Source of the DNA: Phocicoccus schoeneichii
GTDB taxonomy: Bacteria; Bacillota; Bacilli; Staphylococcales; Salinicoccaceae
Direction: 5' to 3'
Length of the DNA stretch: 64,000 nucleotides
Assembly (NCBI RefSeq): GCF_014635565.1
Contig: NZ_BMDB01000003.1
Location: 62,001 to 126,000 of the forward strand
The notes under the pieces are model-generated. The model saw only the letters and a program-made list of their open reading frames with translations, did no database searches and was not told the DNA's origin. Of the stretch, positions 62,294-64,000 are shown in pieces. The stretch's first letter is position 1. The number at the start of each line of letters is the position of its first letter. The position numbers and the translations under genes are program-made.

Positions 62294-63716
62294 TGATACA
62301 AATATTCAACCAAAAAAGAAGAAGTGGGAGTTCCCGAACGTATTTGCCCTATTGTTCGGACTCATCGTTCTCACCACGATTCTGAGTTACTTTATCCCCT
62401 CTGGTTCGTTTGAACGTGTAGAAAAAGTCATCAACGGTACAACGCGTACGTTAGTTGTAGAAGGTACATATCAAACGGTTGAAGGCTCGCATCTATCTTT
62501 CTTTAACATTTTTGAAGCAGTGTTTAAAGGTATGGAGGCCGGTGCACCGATTATCTTCTTCATATTTATTGTTGGTGGTGCGTTTGGTATCTTAGCGAAG
62601 ACTGAAGCGATTGAAAACGGTCTTGAAGCGTTAGTGTACAAGATGGAAAACCGTAAGTGGTTACTGATTCCGATCATCATGTTATTCTTCGCGCTTGGTG
62701 GTGCGACGTTCGGAATGAGTGAAGAAACGATTCCTTTTCTATTCATTATCGTTCCACTTGCAATTCGTATCGGGTACAACTCGATGATTGGTGCTGCGAT
62801 TGTTATTCTCGGTTCGACTTCAGGCTTTACAGCAGCTTTTTTTAACCCATTCACGGTTGGTGTCGCGCAAGGTATTGCCGAACTTCCGCTCTTCAGTGGA
62901 AAGGGATACCGTATCATCATGTGGGTGGTCATGGTCAGTGTGACGATTCTTTGGGTCATGTACCAAGCAAATAAAATGCAGAAGAATTCTGACGCTGAGC
63001 TTGATTTAATCGATAAAAAACATCTTAAACAATATGAGAGTGACTTAGAACAGTCTGAGAAAAAAGAATTTACGTTACGTCAGAAACTGATTATTGCTGT
63101 GTTCATACTGACGATTGTTGGACTTGCAGTTGGTGTGACGAGATTTGATTGGTACATCATGGATATTGCATCATTATTCCTACTATCAGGGATTGTGATT
63201 GGGTTTATCGGTAACTTATCTGTAAACGAGATTTCTGATGGATTCATTGACGGGTGTAAAGATCTTGCAACTGGTGCGTTAATTGTTGGTTTCGCGTACG
63301 GTGTGCTTGTTGTGTTAGAAGAAAGTATGACGATTGATACGATTCTAAACTTTTTAGCTAATGCTATTAACCAACTGCCGTCACTATTATCTGCGATGGG
63401 TATGTTTATTGTGCAGAGTCTCATCAACTTCTTAGTACCGTCAGGCAGTGGACAAGCAGCACTTTCGATGCCGATTATGACGCCGATCGCGGACTTAACT
63501 GGTGTGTCAAGACAAACAGCTGTACTTGCGTATCAACTCGGTGACGGGATTTCAAACGCAGTGACACCGACGTCAGGCGTACTGATGGCGAGTCTTGCGA
63601 TTGCGAGAATTCCATGGATTAAATGGGCAAGATTCATTCTGCCATTACTGTTAATTCAATACACGCTCGGTGCAATCTTTGTAACAATTGCTCACCTATT
63701 TGTGTGGATGTCATAA
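62286..63716 (+). CDS. YfcC family transporter (basic amino acid/peptide-type carrier)
   Basis: A 476-residue carrier with about twelve helices of the YfcC/DcuC-related family. Diagnostic parts are FSYFIPSGSF-like LSYFIPSGSFERV, IFFIFIVGGAFGIL, LVPSGSGQAALSMPIMTPIADLTGVSRQ and GDGISNAVTPTSGVLMASLAIARIPW. It carries amino acids, peptides or C4-acids in exchange or with ions; the overlapping M20 gene suggests acyl-amino acid or dipeptide uptake. GGAGGCG before the ATG lies inside the M20 gene. The TAA stop is followed directly by GATAAAAAAAC and a terminator. Confidence 0.87.
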   Translation: MSSDTNIQPKKKKWEFPNVFALLFGLIVLTTILSYFIPSGSFERVEKVINGTTRTLVVEGTYQTVEGSHLSFFNIFEAVFKGMEAGAPIIFFIFIVGGAFGILAKTEAIENGLEALVYKMENRKWLLIPIIMLFFALGGATFGMSEETIPFLFIIVPLAIRIGYNSMIGAAIVILGSTSGFTAAFFNPFTVGVAQGIAELPLFSGKGYRIIMWVVMVSVTILWVMYQANKMQKNSDAELDLIDKKHLKQYESDLEQSEKKEFTLRQKLIIAVFILTIVGLAVGVTRFDWYIMDIASLFLLSGIVIGFIGNLSVNEISDGFIDGCKDLATGALIVGFAYGVLVVLEESMTIDTILNFLANAINQLPSLLSAMGMFIVQSLINFLVPSGSGQAALSMPIMTPIADLTGVSRQTAVLAYQLGDGISNAVTPTSGVLMASLAIARIPWIKWARFILPLLLIQYTLGAIFVTIAHLFVWMS

Positions 63717-63767
63717 GATAAAAAAACCTGAAATCATTGATTCGATTTCAGGTTTTCGTGTTTTTAT
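63717..63767 (+). terminator. Terminator after the YfcC-type transporter
   Basis: AACCTGAAATC / GATTTCAGGTT pairs perfectly. It is framed by GATAAAAAAAC on the left and GTTTTTATC (63759-63767) on the right, so the motif occurs on both sides in inverted orientation. Confidence 0.85.
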
Positions 63768-63829
63768 CTTAAATTTATTCGGTTGTCCCAAAATTTCCTT
63801 TATAATAAAGATAAGAGGAGTTGAATTCT

Positions 63830-64000
63830 ATGATTTTAAGAGAACTCACAATTTTAGACGCAGACAGGTTTAACAAGTATATCGAAGCTTGGGGTGATGA
63901 AAAAATTGTTCCGAGCAATAATGACCCGTCGAGATATCAATCCTTTGAAGAAATGGTGACGATTTTAGCGCTCGATAAAACCACGAACGATGACGATTGG
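63830..64000 (+). CDS. N-terminus of a GNAT-type acetyltransferase (3' truncated by window edge)
   Basis: An ATG at 63830 behind AAGAGGAG opens a frame that is still open at the window end (57 codons visible). The start MILRELTILDADRFNKYIEAWGDEKIVPSN, ending in SFEEMVTIL, is the usual N-terminus of predicted acetyltransferases in Firmicutes, where the acetyl-CoA site comes later. A TATAAT lies at 63801-63806. The assignment rests on the N-terminus only. Confidence 0.65.
   Translation, partial: MILRELTILDADRFNKYIEAWGDEKIVPSNNDPSRYQSFEEMVTILALDKTTNDDDW

Overview
The window comes from a low-GC Gram-positive chromosome, most likely a member of the Staphylococcaceae or a close relative (Jeotgalicoccus, Nosocomiicoccus, Phocicoccus or Salinicoccus type). 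The evidence is a type II pantothenate kinase (CoaW), a csoR-copA-copZ copper operon, an FdhA plus DUF1641 formate dehydrogenase pair, an OpuC osmolyte transporter, strong AGGAG ribosome sites and frequent TTG/GTG starts. This is inferred from gene content; there is no rRNA to settle the genus, and I saw no tRNA, prophage, IS element or CRISPR array.

Layout. 1-6.8 kb: end of a BCCT osmolyte transporter, coaW, an orphan ABC ATPase, an OsmC protein, a GNAT, azlCD, a HAD phosphatase and an MFS exporter. 6.8-7.97 kb: a gene-free block of tandem 52-bp hairpin repeats. 8-18.8 kb: a divergent quinone-detoxification-like pair (mhqD/mhqE type), a lipoprotein, a polytopic membrane protein, divergent pdxR/pdxS, a divergent M20 amidohydrolase and NSAR/OSBS-type enolase, a phosphoesterase and a CNNM/CorC protein. 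18.8-24.9 kb: a metal block with copZ, copA, csoR, a free HMA domain protein, a second P1B-ATPase with a CPG motif and a Crp/Fnr regulator; two matching CsoR-like boxes tie the halves together. 25-32 kb: an ornithine-cyclodeaminase-like protein, an RpiR regulator, an Old Yellow Enzyme, ilvE, an FAH-type hydratase and a membrane-anchored lethal-factor-like metallopeptidase. 32-37 kb: opuCA-CB-CC-CD, an esterase, a 51-bp repeat array and a small membrane protein. 37-44.4 kb: an SNF2 ATPase, MOSC, thioesterase, two DUF1307 lipoproteins, DUF1801, a phosphoesterase and ChrA. 44.4-52.5 kb: an all-minus-strand defence-type island with type I restriction-modification (hsdM-hsdS-hsdR), followed by a Ser/Thr kinase and a protein with a HEPN-like R-x4-H motif. 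52.6-64 kb: a GNAT, a hidden 51-residue membrane protein, fdhA and its DUF1641 partner, an FAD protein, a broken small gene, another 51-bp hairpin array, a DUF606 transporter, an M20 peptidase with a YfcC-type transporter, and the start of another acetyltransferase.

Two features stand out. First, 51- or 52-bp tandem repeats recur in five intergenic blocks. In four of them each unit can fold into a hairpin, and stem changes in one arm are matched in the other (for example TTTGGACAA/TTGTCCGAA becoming TACTGACAA/TTGTCAGTA). All four hairpin blocks lie between convergent genes. Second, the kinase plus HEPN-like pair sits directly behind hsdR and is a candidate uncharacterised defence module. A 9-mer, GATAAAAAC/GTTTTTATC, is also strongly over-represented, mostly between genes and often abutting a stop codon or a terminator.
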